Shown: positions 49,278 to 58,179, numbered from the stretch's first letter. The stretch: DNA of 64,000 bases from an uncultured Clostridia bacterium (GCA_947303805.1 CAMYZE010000001.1:62001-126000), one strand, 5' to 3'. Notes: generated from the sequence alone by a model not told the origin. Made by a program: numbers and translations.

Positions 49278-51794
49278 TTACTCTAAACTTTCTAATTGAG
49301 CGAAGAGCACATATCCCCCATAGACTACCGCCTCGTGCACTTCATCTCTTGGTGTCAAGATTCTCTCCTTGTTTGCATACTCAAGTACATAGTTGTTATT
49401 ATCATAACCTGTTATAAAAAACTGGAATGTGTCATGTTTAAATACAGCTATCTTTTCATTTAAACTCATATAGTATTCAAGGTCTCTTTCAGTGATGCCT
49501 GTGACATTCATAACTAAAATTTCATTATTTTTAATGTAGACATTTTCCTCAAAGCCTTCTAGGTTTTCCAAGATACTGTCACTTTGTCTTAAGTACGAAA
49601 CATTCCCTTTATTGGCTCTGTTATAGCATGTAATTCTATCATTTAGTTTAACATATCCGTAGTTATCTCTTATTTCATTAATACCATCTGATAGATTCTT
49701 AAGTTTCGCCTTAAGACTTCCGCAATCATATACATAATAAAGTGTTTCTTCCTGTTCGTTTGTTGACTCAAGTGCAGTCTCCTCTACCTGCTTTCTTGAC
49801 ACCCCGGCACTTTTTTCATACCTTATTTTTTCATTTTTTTCCATAGGGATCTCAAAGTAACCCACTCTTAGTTTTTCTTTTGTCAACTCTTCTCTATAGT
49901 TATATACATCTGTGTTTTCTGCAGAAAAATTATTTACTATAACATCATTTGTAAGATATGTATAGTGCGTGCCTTCTCTTTTGTACTTATTATATCTTAA
50001 TACATTTTGCTGATTTACAAAATTATATAAATATCTGTCGTTTTCTTTAAATAAATCTTCTTTTCCAGTTACTGCATTTATAACTCGTATCTCATGGCTT
50101 GGTCTTCCGATAATCTTATTGGCCTCACGCCATATATTTTCATCACTAAACACTCCGTAGAAAAGGTCATCGTTCATGAATGTAACTACTTCTATGTTTT
50201 CACCTTCATTTGCATCAATTGTTATAACTCTACCATCTTCTATATTATAAATATTTATGTGCTTTGAAACCGCTTCTTTATCATTGTTAAATGCAAAATA
50301 TCTACTATTTGAACTTGCCGCAAACTTAGTTTCCTCAAAACCATCTGCAAGAGTTAAAATCTCAGCTGTGTTAATATCTATAGAATATACTTTATTATAA
50401 CTTTTAAAAATAAGCCTGTTATTCTTGAAAACGCAAAGTCTTTCAATATCATATTTTAAACTTTGATAAGTTGTATAAATCGGTATAAATATGTTTTCTT
50501 CAGACTCATTTGTGTCAGAATGATAAGTAAATACTCCTATCCCCATGTTGCCTTCATTTAATCCAGTCATATTATAACCATAGACTATATAGACCACATT
50601 TCCATTGTCATCAATATTCATTATCTTGACAGCGAAGTCCTTTGCTACATTTTCAAACGTCTCTTTACTCTGGATGCGATAAGAGAAAATGTTTGTCATG
50701 GTTTTTGTCTCTGTGTCAAATCTATAAATTTCTTTTTCTTTACAAAATACGAAAAACCTTTTATTTTCTGATTCTATTTTTACTATGTCATTTGGATTAG
50801 TGACACCTGTATAAAATCTTTTGTTTGTTTCATTAAATGGATTGTCTTCTATATTTACAAGCTCTTCTGTACTTCTTGTAAACTTCATGAAATACCATCT
50901 TTTTCCGTCCCATCTTAGTACATACTCATCAGTATTTATAAAATACTCGTTCTTGTTGTCTTTTCCACTTTTCGTTAGATATCTAATGGCTATAGTATAA
51001 CTATATTCTTGTGCCTGATAAATGCTAAAATAGTAATCACTAATTCTCTTCATTTTTGTATCTGCAAATGTCAACTGCTCAAAAGACTGCTGCAAAGTGA
51101 CTGTATGCATTTCTCGCATATCTCTATTTATACTTGTTTCGAGATATTTTACTATTCCTTTCTCATAGTCACCAGCCGTCACTGGATCAAAAGTCAAATC
51201 TGTAAACCACTCTGTCTGTTCTATCGCATCATCTAAAATATTTCTTGGTCTATATATTATATTTGCAAAATAGTATGCAGTTCTTCTATTAATATTTATT
51301 TTTATAGTAAGTAAGTAAGAAGTGTTTTGTTTTATCAAGTTTTGTATGTTTAGTGTAACCTTTGTCTCATCTTTATCTTTACTTTTGTTTTCGTCTGAAA
51401 TGTCTATTTTTGTTCTTTCAAGAAGGCTGTTGCTTGTTCTATCTCTTACCTCATATTCAAGTGAGTTAATGTCATTTCTATTATTTAATATTAATAACTC
51501 AAGTTTTCTCTCAGCTTCTAGCATAGTTATCGTATCATTTGAAACTATATTATATCTCTCATCGACAAAGCCTCTCATCTCATTTACCTTTTTGTCATTT
51601 CTTACTTGATAAATGATAGGAAATGTCGCATCGAGAGTGTCCATATAATATAGTTCTTTTGGTCTTAGTCGGTTAAAGGTATATATGTTAAATGCAGCGG
51701 CGGCAAATACGAATGCAAAAACAGCCAACACAATTGGGTTTATTGGCTTTTTCTTTCTTCTACCGCTTCCCGCAAATATATTTCTAATCTTCAT
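49278..51794 (-). CDS. Membrane-anchored extracytoplasmic protein, propeller-like
   Basis: 838 residues. Basic cytoplasmic N-terminus (GRRKKKP), one signal-anchor helix (about 20-41), then a large extracytoplasmic region. Repeated strands such as RFFVFCKEKEIYRFD, RLIFKSYNKVYSIDIN and RYFAFNNDKE suggest a beta-propeller. No enzymatic motif found. Its start overlaps the DUF4446 gene by 11 bases, and it sits in the parAB-DUF4446 block. Position suggests an envelope or division-related role (inference). Confidence 0.85.
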   Translation of the reverse strand: MKIRNIFAGSGRRKKKPINPIVLAVFAFVFAAAAFNIYTFNRLRPKELYYMDTLDATFPIIYQVRNDKKVNEMRGFVDERYNIVSNDTITMLEAERKLELLILNNRNDINSLEYEVRDRTSNSLLERTKIDISDENKSKDKDETKVTLNIQNLIKQNTSYLLTIKININRRTAYYFANIIYRPRNILDDAIEQTEWFTDLTFDPVTAGDYEKGIVKYLETSINRDMREMHTVTLQQSFEQLTFADTKMKRISDYYFSIYQAQEYSYTIAIRYLTKSGKDNKNEYFINTDEYVLRWDGKRWYFMKFTRSTEELVNIEDNPFNETNKRFYTGVTNPNDIVKIESENKRFFVFCKEKEIYRFDTETKTMTNIFSYRIQSKETFENVAKDFAVKIMNIDDNGNVVYIVYGYNMTGLNEGNMGIGVFTYHSDTNESEENIFIPIYTTYQSLKYDIERLCVFKNNRLIFKSYNKVYSIDINTAEILTLADGFEETKFAASSNSRYFAFNNDKEAVSKHINIYNIEDGRVITIDANEGENIEVVTFMNDDLFYGVFSDENIWREANKIIGRPSHEIRVINAVTGKEDLFKENDRYLYNFVNQQNVLRYNKYKREGTHYTYLTNDVIVNNFSAENTDVYNYREELTKEKLRVGYFEIPMEKNEKIRYEKSAGVSRKQVEETALESTNEQEETLYYVYDCGSLKAKLKNLSDGINEIRDNYGYVKLNDRITCYNRANKGNVSYLRQSDSILENLEGFEENVYIKNNEILVMNVTGITERDLEYYMSLNEKIAVFKHDTFQFFITGYDNNNYVLEYANKERILTPRDEVHEAVVYGGYVLFAQLESLE

Positions 51795-52290
51795 ACCTAT
51801 CTCTTTGACCCATAGCTATTTCAAGGGCTTTTTCTTCCTCTGGTCCAAGTTTGGTGCTTGTAGTTCCGACTTCTACTTCCTTAATAAATATGATGGTGCC
51901 GTCGTCGTGTGATTGGCAAGTAACTACAAATCCTGAGTTTGTAAAATCAAGAAGTGCAAGAGCAAAAGATCTTTTTCCTGTCTTCTCTTCAAATGCATCA
52001 TATTTGTAAAATCCTGTTTTTTGGAAAGATCTCTTTGTGATGCGATTTAATTTTCGTATGCTGTCTTTATTTTTGTTGTTATCTTCTATAAGATGGTCTA
52101 TGTCTTTTTGCAAATCAATAAAATAATCTTCGAGCGACTCTGCATCCTTTCCTGTCATAAACATCTCATACCTTCTACTTAATTCGGTATACTTTCCAAA
52201 AGCCACAGAAGCAAATATTATAGAGGCAAGTGACAAGGCGATTAATACCACAACTATAATAAATAATATTGGGTTATCAAAAAGTATCAT
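51784..52290 (-). CDS. DUF4446 membrane-anchored protein
   Basis: 168 residues. One N-terminal transmembrane helix (about 7-30), a coiled coil (about 35-85) and a C-terminal domain with KTGFYKYDAFEE, SFALALLDFTNSGFV and TKLGPEEEKAL, which match DUF4446 of Clostridia. The gene is commonly found next to parB. AAGGGGA precedes the ATG. Confidence 0.88.
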   Translation of the reverse strand: MILFDNPILFIIVVVLIALSLASIIFASVAFGKYTELSRRYEMFMTGKDAESLEDYFIDLQKDIDHLIEDNNKNKDSIRKLNRITKRSFQKTGFYKYDAFEEKTGKRSFALALLDFTNSGFVVTCQSHDDGTIIFIKEVEVGTTSTKLGPEEEKALEIAMGQRDRYED

Positions 52291-52300
52291 TTTTATCCCC

Positions 52301-53335
52301 TTATCTTATTGAATTAATTAATAAATATATTCTGTCAAGTTCTTCTTGAGTAGTATATTTAATTTCTATCACACCTGAGTTTTCTGTCTTTGGCACAATC
52401 TTTAGTGCTGCATTAAGTCTACTTCTCATTTGCTTTTCAATATCTTTCAATTGAATTTTCATTTTTTTAAAACTATCAGTGTTTAGTTCTGCTTCTTTTT
52501 CCTTTCTATCTCTAGCAAGTTTTTCAAGGCGAACCATATCTTCAATTTTTCTTACACTGAGTTTTTTCTCAACAACTTCTTTAACTATTTTATCTCTTAT
52601 TGCATCATCTTCAATACTAAGAAGTGCTCTTGCATGTCCCTCACTTAAAACTCCTTCCTTGATCATGTCAAGAAGTTTTGGATCAAGCGAAAGGATACGA
52701 AGAGTGTTTGCTATTGCTGAACGACTTTTTCCAACCTTGTCAGCAACCTCATCCTGAGTTAAATTGTATTCATCTATAAGTGCTTTATATCCAAATGCTT
52801 TTTCAACAGAATTCAAATCTTCTCTTTGCACGTTTTCAAGGAGAGTGACTATTTTTCTCTCGTCATCATTATACTCTTTTACAATAACTGGAACCTGTGA
52901 TAATCCTGCAATTTTAGATGCACGAAGTCTTCTTTCTCCAGCTATTACCTCGTAGTGAACAGGGCCTACTTTTCTTACAACTAGCGGCTCTATAACTCCA
53001 TAATTCTTTATTGATTCTGCTAGTTCATTCAATCTTTCTTCATCAAAGTTTTTTCTTGGTTGGTTAGGGTTTGGTTGCACAAAGTTTATGTTGACAAGAA
53101 GAGGAGAGCCGTTTACATTTTCACCTGTTGGTACCTCAACTATTTTTTCAACGATTTTTTCAACCGGAACTTCGACCACCTTTTCCACAACTTTTTCTAC
53201 AGGAACTTCGACTATTTTCTCCACAACCTTTTCAACAACTTCTGGTTCTGCTACCGCCACGTTTTCACTTTGGATTTTTTCTTCTCCAAATATTTGCCCA
53301 AAAGATTTTCCTAATCCTCTTTTTACATTTGCCAT
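52301..53335 (-). CDS. parB: Chromosome partitioning protein ParB
   Basis: 344 residues. An unusual N-terminal repeat of VEKVVEK/VVEVPVEK units (about 32-68) precedes the ParB core: QPRKNFDEERLNELAESI, GERRLRASKIAG (CTP-binding box, about 125-136), then a helix-turn-helix (TQDEVADKVGKSRSAIANTL). Binds parS, spreads as a CTP clamp and works with ParA. One base separates it from parA. Two parS sites lie nearby. Confidence 0.96.
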   Translation of the reverse strand: MANVKRGLGKSFGQIFGEEKIQSENVAVAEPEVVEKVVEKIVEVPVEKVVEKVVEVPVEKIVEKIVEVPTGENVNGSPLLVNINFVQPNPNQPRKNFDEERLNELAESIKNYGVIEPLVVRKVGPVHYEVIAGERRLRASKIAGLSQVPVIVKEYNDDERKIVTLLENVQREDLNSVEKAFGYKALIDEYNLTQDEVADKVGKSRSAIANTLRILSLDPKLLDMIKEGVLSEGHARALLSIEDDAIRDKIVKEVVEKKLSVRKIEDMVRLEKLARDRKEKEAELNTDSFKKMKIQLKDIEKQMRSRLNAALKIVPKTENSGVIEIKYTTQEELDRIYLLINSIR

Positions 53336-53336
53336 A

Positions 53337-54104
53337 CTAAACCTCGCTATTTCTTAAAATTTCACTTGCTAATTTTCTATATCTATCTGCTCCAACAGAT
53401 GCACTATCATAATCCAAAATACTTTTTCCATTACTTGGTGCTTCTGCAAGTCTTATGTTTCTCGGAATCATTGTTTCAAACATCTTCACTTTCATATTAT
53501 TTTTTACAACCGATACAACATCTTGTCCAAGTCTTGTTCTTGCATCGAACATCGTAAATAGCAAACCTTCTATTTTTAAGCTTGGATTCATGTTGCTTCT
53601 CACAAGTTCAATCGCATTTAAAACTTGGTTTAATCCTTCAAGTGAAAAGTATTCACACTGAACAGGTATTATACACGCGTCTGAAGCAACTAACGCGTTT
53701 ACGGTTAAAATGCCAACAGCTGGTGGACAATCTATAATTACATAATCATAGTTATCCTTGACTTGCTCAATTACCTTTTTTAATTCCGACTCTCTGTCTG
53801 GTTTGTTGAGTAGTTCTGTTTCAAGTCCTGACAGCTCTATTGCGCCAGGAAGTAAATCCAAATTTTCTATAACATCATTCATCACAATGTCATTTGTTTT
53901 GCTTTTGTCATGAATTGCATCATAAATAGTTTTGTCATTATCATCTAACTCGACACCCACACCAGCAGTTGCATTTATCTGTGGATCAAAGTCAACTAGC
54001 AACACTTTTTGTTTTGCCTCAGCAAGTGCGGCTGACAAATTTATGGCGGTTGTTGTTTTGCCGACACCACCTTTTTGATTTGTTATTGCGATTACCTTAG
54101 ACAT
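53337..54104 (-). CDS. parA: Chromosome partitioning ATPase ParA/Soj
   Basis: 255 residues. Deviant Walker A KGGVGKTTTAINL (about 10-22), switch DFDPQINAT and Walker B YVIIDCPPAVG. ATP-bound dimers bind DNA and are stimulated by ParB. AGAGGT precedes the ATG. Standard length. Confidence 0.97.
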   Translation of the reverse strand: MSKVIAITNQKGGVGKTTTAINLSAALAEAKQKVLLVDFDPQINATAGVGVELDDNDKTIYDAIHDKSKTNDIVMNDVIENLDLLPGAIELSGLETELLNKPDRESELKKVIEQVKDNYDYVIIDCPPAVGILTVNALVASDACIIPVQCEYFSLEGLNQVLNAIELVRSNMNPSLKIEGLLFTMFDARTRLGQDVVSVVKNNMKVKMFETMIPRNIRLAEAPSNGKSILDYDSASVGADRYRKLASEILRNSEV

Positions 54105-54172
54105 ACTTTTACCTCTTTGTTTTTATTCAACCAACTGATTATATATTTTTATTTTTATTTTGTCAAGCGAAT

Positions 54173-54188
54173 TGTTTCACGTGAAACA
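54173..54188. promoter_or_regulatory. parS site, perfect
   Basis: TGTTTCACGTGAAACA, the 16-base palindromic consensus for ParB, between parA and rsmG. Confidence 0.95.
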
Positions 54189-54213
54189 AAAAATGACCCA
54201 ATCTGGGTCATTG
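54186..54213 (-). terminator. Terminator after rsmG
   Basis: Minus-strand hairpin AATGACCCA / TGGGTCATT followed by TTTTT, overlapping the edge of the parS site. Confidence 0.75.
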
Positions 54214-54232
54214 ATTAACATATTTACGAGTG

Positions 54233-54967
54233 CTAAAGTGGTTCCTTAGATGGTGTTCCTGCCTTCCTTGGATATCTTTTTGATGTTGCAAGAGTTTTGT
54301 CTATTTCCAAAATACATCTTTTCGGTTCGTCCAAAATCAAATCATATGAGTGTTTCACGTGAAACTTTCCTCCGAGGGTATTAATTGCCACCATGCCCTC
54401 ATTTAGTTCCTCATCACAGTCATTTAACTTATATGCAAGCATCTTACCACCAATTTTTAAGAGTGGGAGAGAGTATTCTGATAAAACAGAAATCTTTGCT
54501 ACACCTCTAGACAAACAGTAGTCAAAACTCTCTCTAAAATCATTATCATGTGCAAAATCTTCAGTCCTTGCTTTGACTAGTTTGACATTTGATATTTTTA
54601 ATTGACCAATTACTTCTTGTAAAAAATTGATTCTTTTTCCCAGAGTATCAGTCAAAACAAAGTTTCCTTTTGAACACAAAATTGCAAGAGGGAGACCAGG
54701 AAAGCCAGCTCCGGTTCCTACATCAACAATTTTTTTACCATTAAAAAAAACTTTGCCATAAATCTTAAGTAAGATAGAAGAGTCAACAAAATGCCTTAAA
54801 ATTATTTCTTTTGGATCTGTAATAGCAGTTAAATTCATTACTTTGTTTTTTTCAATCAATAAATTCATGTAATCAAAAAGGCATTCACATTGATGTTCGG
54901 ATAAATCAAAATTGACCTTCTCAGAAAACTCAGAAATAATTAAGTTTTTAAATGTATTTAACTCCAT
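54233..54967 (-). CDS. rsmG: 16S rRNA m7G527 methyltransferase RsmG
   Basis: 244 residues. N-terminal helical part with MNLTAITDPKEIILRHFVDS (about 45-65), SAM site IVDVGTGAGFPGLP (about 81-94), then KISVLSEYSLPLLKIGG and a C-terminal RYPRKAGTPSKEPL typical of the family. Methylates G527 of 16S rRNA. No ribosome site: a terminator-like hairpin ends 4 bases before the ATG. A second parS site lies within the gene. mnmG, its usual neighbour, is 3.3 kb away. Confidence 0.96.
   Translation of the reverse strand: MELNTFKNLIISEFSEKVNFDLSEHQCECLFDYMNLLIEKNKVMNLTAITDPKEIILRHFVDSSILLKIYGKVFFNGKKIVDVGTGAGFPGLPLAILCSKGNFVLTDTLGKRINFLQEVIGQLKISNVKLVKARTEDFAHDNDFRESFDYCLSRGVAKISVLSEYSLPLLKIGGKMLAYKLNDCDEELNEGMVAINTLGGKFHVKHSYDLILDEPKRCILEIDKTLATSKRYPRKAGTPSKEPL
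54351..54366. promoter_or_regulatory. parS site inside rsmG
   Basis: TGTTTCACGTGAAACT, 15 of 16 consensus bases, within the rsmG coding sequence. An rsmG-internal parS is also known near other Firmicute origins. Confidence 0.85.
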
Positions 54968-54969
54968 AA

Positions 54970-54990
54970 TAAAAACGCGTTTTTAAAACG
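54970..54990 (-). terminator. Hairpin between mgtC and rsmG
   Basis: ACGCGTTTT / AAAACGCGT stem with a following TTTT on the minus strand; its T-run ends just before the rsmG ATG. Confidence 0.65.
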
Positions 54991-55000
54991 CGTCATATAA

Positions 55001-55462
55001 TTAATTCTTATTTATTCGCTTATTGCCCGACTGATATGTTTGTTTTGTTTTTTGGTTTTTACTAGCAAGCTTTTGTTTTATTGATACATTTCCAATCATA
55101 ATCATAAATAATGTACCTAAAATACCTAAAAAGTATAATCCGTATCCAATAGCAAGACCAATGACAGCTGTAGCCCACAGAATAGCAGCAGTAGTGATAC
55201 CCATTAATTTATCATCTTTATGAATTATTAATCCCGCACCAAGAAAACCTATACCTTGTAATGCTGCTGCAGCCATACGAGAAATATCACCAGACTTTGT
55301 ATCAAAAAAACATTTCTGCGCAATGATCATAACAATTGTAGTACTAAGGCACACTGTCATATAAGTTCTAATTCCAGCATTTCGGTTTTTGATTTCTCTT
55401 TCAAAACCAATGGCTCCGCCACAAATAGATGCTAAAACTAATTTTAAAAGTAATTTTCCCAT
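55001..55462 (-). CDS. MgtC/SapB family membrane protein
   Basis: 153 residues from ATG 55462, chosen for CGGAGAAA 5 bases upstream; 13 further codons upstream lack such a site. Family motifs GGAIGFEREIKNRNAGIRTY, QGIGFLGAGLII and GITTAAILWATAVIGLAIG, with about four to five membrane helices. MgtC-like proteins are linked to Mg2+ or acid adaptation in other bacteria; the Gram-positive role is uncertain. The short Lys-rich tail is cytoplasmic. Confidence 0.92.
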   Translation of the reverse strand: MGKLLLKLVLASICGGAIGFEREIKNRNAGIRTYMTVCLSTTIVMIIAQKCFFDTKSGDISRMAAAALQGIGFLGAGLIIHKDDKLMGITTAAILWATAVIGLAIGYGLYFLGILGTLFMIMIGNVSIKQKLASKNQKTKQTYQSGNKRINKN

Positions 55463-55530
55463 ATTTTTCTCCGATAAATATATAACTATAATATAGCACA
55501 TTTATATAAAAAATAACATATTTTTTTAAA

Positions 55531-55563
55531 TAAAAAAGCAAGAGTTTTTTCTCTTGCTTTTTA
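55531..55563 (-). terminator. Terminator after the histone-like gene
   Basis: AAAAGCAAGAG / CTCTTGCTTTT hairpin with A/T-runs on both sides. Confidence 0.8.
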
Positions 55564-55570
55564 AATACTT

Positions 55571-55813
55571 TTAGAAAAAGAACCACTTAGATGGATTTGG
55601 TGCTGGCACTTCCTTTTTTTCTTTTGCACTTGACTTTTTAGGCTTGGTTGAAGGTTTTTTTGAATTTGTCTTTACCTTTTTAGAAACCTTTTTCTCTGTT
55701 CTTTTTACTGGCTTATTTGCCTTTAAGCTTTTCTTTTTTGCCTTGGCTGTTTTAGCAGCCTTTTTCTTAACTGTTTTAGTAGTTGTTTTTTTCTTTGCTA
55801 CTTTTTTGCTCAT
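55571..55813 (-). CDS. Histone-H1-like Lys/Ala-rich protein
   Basis: 80 residues, about 40 percent Lys, with KKTTTKTVKKKAAKTAKAKK-type runs and Ser/Thr/Pro, ending in an aromatic cap WFFF after PAPNPSK. It resembles the basic H1-like tails of bacterial nucleoid proteins and should bind nucleic acid nonspecifically; the aromatic C-terminus is odd. AAGGGGA precedes the ATG. It stands alone between a small membrane protein and mgtC. Confidence 0.75.
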   Translation of the reverse strand: MSKKVAKKKTTTKTVKKKAAKTAKAKKKSLKANKPVKRTEKKVSKKVKTNSKKPSTKPKKSSAKEKKEVPAPNPSKWFFF

Positions 55814-55839
55814 GATATTTATCCCCTTATTATTACTAC

Positions 55840-56022
55840 TTACTTATTTCTCTTAATTAATTCTATTATTACACAGATTACTGCAGCTAATAGAATAACT
55901 GCAGATAATCCAAATAGCATTCCTGAAAGACTTGGATTTGACTTTTGAATTGCAGAAGCAACTATCGAAACCACGAAATCAAACAAAATTGCAATATTCT
56001 TAATATTATTTATTGTTTTCAT
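55840..56022 (-). CDS. Small membrane protein
   Basis: 60 residues with two hydrophobic segments (about 10-28 and 34-55) and a basic end (IELIKRNK). GTAGGAGG precedes the ATG at a good distance, which supports translation. Family not recognised. Confidence 0.65.
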   Translation of the reverse strand: MKTINNIKNIAILFDFVVSIVASAIQKSNPSLSGMLFGLSAVILLAAVICVIIELIKRNK

Positions 56023-56113
56023 ACAAACCTCCTACTTGTGTAATGATTTTACATTATATCACAATTGTCACATATATGTAAACAAAAAGTTAAACATATA
56101 AATATAATATATT

Positions 56114-56974
56114 TTAATTAAAGGTGCATATTTTTCCCGTCTCTGTCATGGCAAGACCACCCATCGCTGTCTCTTTTAATCTATCATCCATTATGTCTCC
56201 AACTTGTTTTACAGATTGAATTACTTCATCAACTGGGATTATGCTTACTACACCAGCAAGCGCCATATCTGCTGCAAGGATTGAATTTATAACTCCGCTT
56301 GCATTTCTTTTTATACAAGGACATTCTACAAGACCAGCCACAGGGTCACATACAAGCCCTTCAATATTTTTAAGACTTATGGCAACCGCATTTGCAATCT
56401 GCTCATAATCACCATCAAGCATATCAACTATAGCAGCTGCCGCCATACTTTGTGCCACACCGCACTCTGCCTGACATCCACCAGAGGCACCTGCTATATC
56501 CATAACATTTGATATAACCATTCCTATAGCTGATGCTGTAAATAGACTATCTATAACTTTTTCTTCACTAATTCCATAAATATTTTTTATAGTTACTATG
56601 GCAGCCGGAATGATTCCACAACTTCCAGCCGTAGGAGCGGCAACTATTTTCCCCATACCTGCATTTACTTCTGAAACAGCCATAGCCATAGCTACAGCCT
56701 CGCCTACCTTACTTCCAAATATACTTTTTCCGTCATCAACATATTTTTTATAAATTTTCGAAGCATCATTTTGTTCTATCTTAAGGTTACTTTTTTTGCT
56801 AAGACCTGTCTCTATAGATTCATTCATAACTTCATAGGTTTTTTTCATTTTTGCACATAATTCATCAACGGAAACATTGTGTTCCTTCGACTGACTTATT
56901 TTCACAAGTTCTGAAATTCTGACCCCATTCTTTTTTGCTTCGTTTATAATTTCTTTTATAGACGCATATTTCAT
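56114..56974 (-). CDS. sdaAA: L-serine dehydratase, alpha subunit
   Basis: 286 residues. Iron-sulfur enzyme converting L-serine to pyruvate and ammonia. Cluster-ligand Cys are visible in AGSCGIIPAAI, QAECGVAQ and VECPCIKRN. Two-subunit form typical of Clostridia; the beta subunit gene ends 9 bases upstream. Normal length. Confidence 0.95.
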   Translation of the reverse strand: MKYASIKEIINEAKKNGVRISELVKISQSKEHNVSVDELCAKMKKTYEVMNESIETGLSKKSNLKIEQNDASKIYKKYVDDGKSIFGSKVGEAVAMAMAVSEVNAGMGKIVAAPTAGSCGIIPAAIVTIKNIYGISEEKVIDSLFTASAIGMVISNVMDIAGASGGCQAECGVAQSMAAAAIVDMLDGDYEQIANAVAISLKNIEGLVCDPVAGLVECPCIKRNASGVINSILAADMALAGVVSIIPVDEVIQSVKQVGDIMDDRLKETAMGGLAMTETGKICTFN

Positions 56975-56983
56975 ATTTTGCTC

Positions 56984-57646
56984 CTATTTAAGTGAACGTA
57001 ACAATGTTACATATTTGACGTTTTCAACTTCTCTCATCTCATCACAAAGTTTATCATCTATTTTGTCATCAACCTCTATTATCGCTACAGCATTTCCTGA
57101 TTTTTCTTCTCTATGAAGCGATAGACCATTTATGTTAATTTTCCATTGATACAAAACTTTGGTAATCTTGTAGACCATTCCTGGTATATCCACGTGCCCA
57201 ACTACAAGCACATCAAAAAGCCCATTTATATTTACTTTCGCATCATTTATCTTTGTTATGAGTATGTTTCCACCGCCAATAGAAGAGCCTTGAATCACAA
57301 CTTTTTCGCCATTTGCCTTGGTCATAATTATCTCAGCAGTATTTGCATGCGTATTTTCAATATCTTCTTCAAGGATAGTAAAGTTTCGGCCTTCTTTTTT
57401 AGCAATTTCAATGCTTTCCCTTATTCTTTCATCATCTTCATTAAAGCCTAGAAGCCCTGCAATTATTGCCTTATCAGTGCCGTGTCCTTTATATGTCTGC
57501 TTAAAAGAGCCGCTAAGCTTTATCACTGCATTCATCGGCTCTTCAGACAATATTCCCCTTGCATATTTTCCGATACGACAAGCTCCAGCAGTATGACTAC
57601 TACTTGGTCCAACCATTATTGGTCCTATTATGTCAAATACATCCAT
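56984..57646 (-). CDS. sdaAB: L-serine dehydratase, beta subunit
   Basis: 220 residues. N-terminal substrate-region motif GPMVGPSSSHTAGACRIG (seen as IMVGPSSSHTAGACRIGKYA, about 9-28) and a C-terminal ACT domain (about 148-220, VVGHVDIPGMVYKITKVLY). First gene of the sda pair. The promoter is not obvious because a decayed small gene ends 6 bases upstream. Confidence 0.95.
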   Translation of the reverse strand: MDVFDIIGPIMVGPSSSHTAGACRIGKYARGILSEEPMNAVIKLSGSFKQTYKGHGTDKAIIAGLLGFNEDDERIRESIEIAKKEGRNFTILEEDIENTHANTAEIIMTKANGEKVVIQGSSIGGGNILITKINDAKVNINGLFDVLVVGHVDIPGMVYKITKVLYQWKININGLSLHREEKSGNAVAIIEVDDKIDDKLCDEMREVENVKYVTLLRSLK

Positions 57647-57652
57647 TTCGCA

Positions 57653-57822
57653 TTATCCTTTCTGACTCGTCAAATGATAGCCTTTGCAAATGTCACAAAA
57701 ATAATAATTCATCCTATATTCTTTTGCCTTTGCACTGACTTCTTTTACAGTTTATATCGTTTTTTTCGAGCACAACTTCTATAGCCTTTGTACCCGATTT
57801 CATCTAAATCATTTCTCTTCAT
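57653..57822 (-). pseudogene. Small CxxC protein, frameshifted
   Basis: Frame 1 from ATG 57822 reads MKRNDLDEIGYKGYRSCARK then KRYKL and stops. The adjacent frame continues VKEVSAKAKEYRMNYYFCDI then CKGYHLTSQKG to 57653. Joined by restoring one A in the AAA run, this gives a 56-residue protein with Cys-x2-Cys and GYHLT, like small zinc-ribbon-type proteins of Clostridia and phages. Probably a single-base deletion. Confidence 0.65.
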
Positions 57823-57856
57823 AAATTTCTCTATTTCAATTTACTGTATTTAATCA

Positions 57857-57973
57857 TTAATTTTGGTCGCCATAATTTTCATCTGTCAATTTTTCATACC
57901 AATTATTCAAATCTTCCTCACTCATACCATTATTAATAAGGAATCTTCCCATTATATTTACCCATGGTTGCAT
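57857..57973 (-). CDS. 38-residue hypothetical protein
   Basis: Reads MQPWVNIMGRFLINNGMSEE then DLNNWYEKLTDENYGDQN. Amphipathic helix character and sensible codon use favour a real small protein, but the ribosome site (AAAAAGG) is too close to the ATG, and I cannot name a family. It is followed after 34 bases by the frameshifted CxxC gene. The rest of the gap up to mnmG holds a repeat element, a hairpin and AT-rich DNA without genes. Confidence 0.4.
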   Translation of the reverse strand: MQPWVNIMGRFLINNGMSEEDLNNWYEKLTDENYGDQN

Positions 57974-58093
57974 CCTTTTTTAGTTATTATATTGCTAAAT
58001 ACCAATATCTTTAAACAAAATGGGTATTTAAATTACTAATTATTATAATAATATAGCATAAATCCACTATTTTTGCGACATTATATTCTTTCA

Positions 58094-58147
58094 TAGGGGC
58101 GAACTTTAGGAGCCCTAGTCGTACGGGCGAGTTTTACGAGCCCAATA
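58094..58147. repeat. Intergenic palindromic element, full two-part copy
   Basis: TAGGGGCGAACTTTAGGAGC-CC, then ACGGGCGAGTTTTACGAGCC-C, with TAGTCGT between: the same layout as in rsmA, here in the gap downstream of mnmG. Confidence 0.85.
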
Positions 58148-58179
58148 CCTTAAAAAAACGTTATCAAAATTCAAATAAA

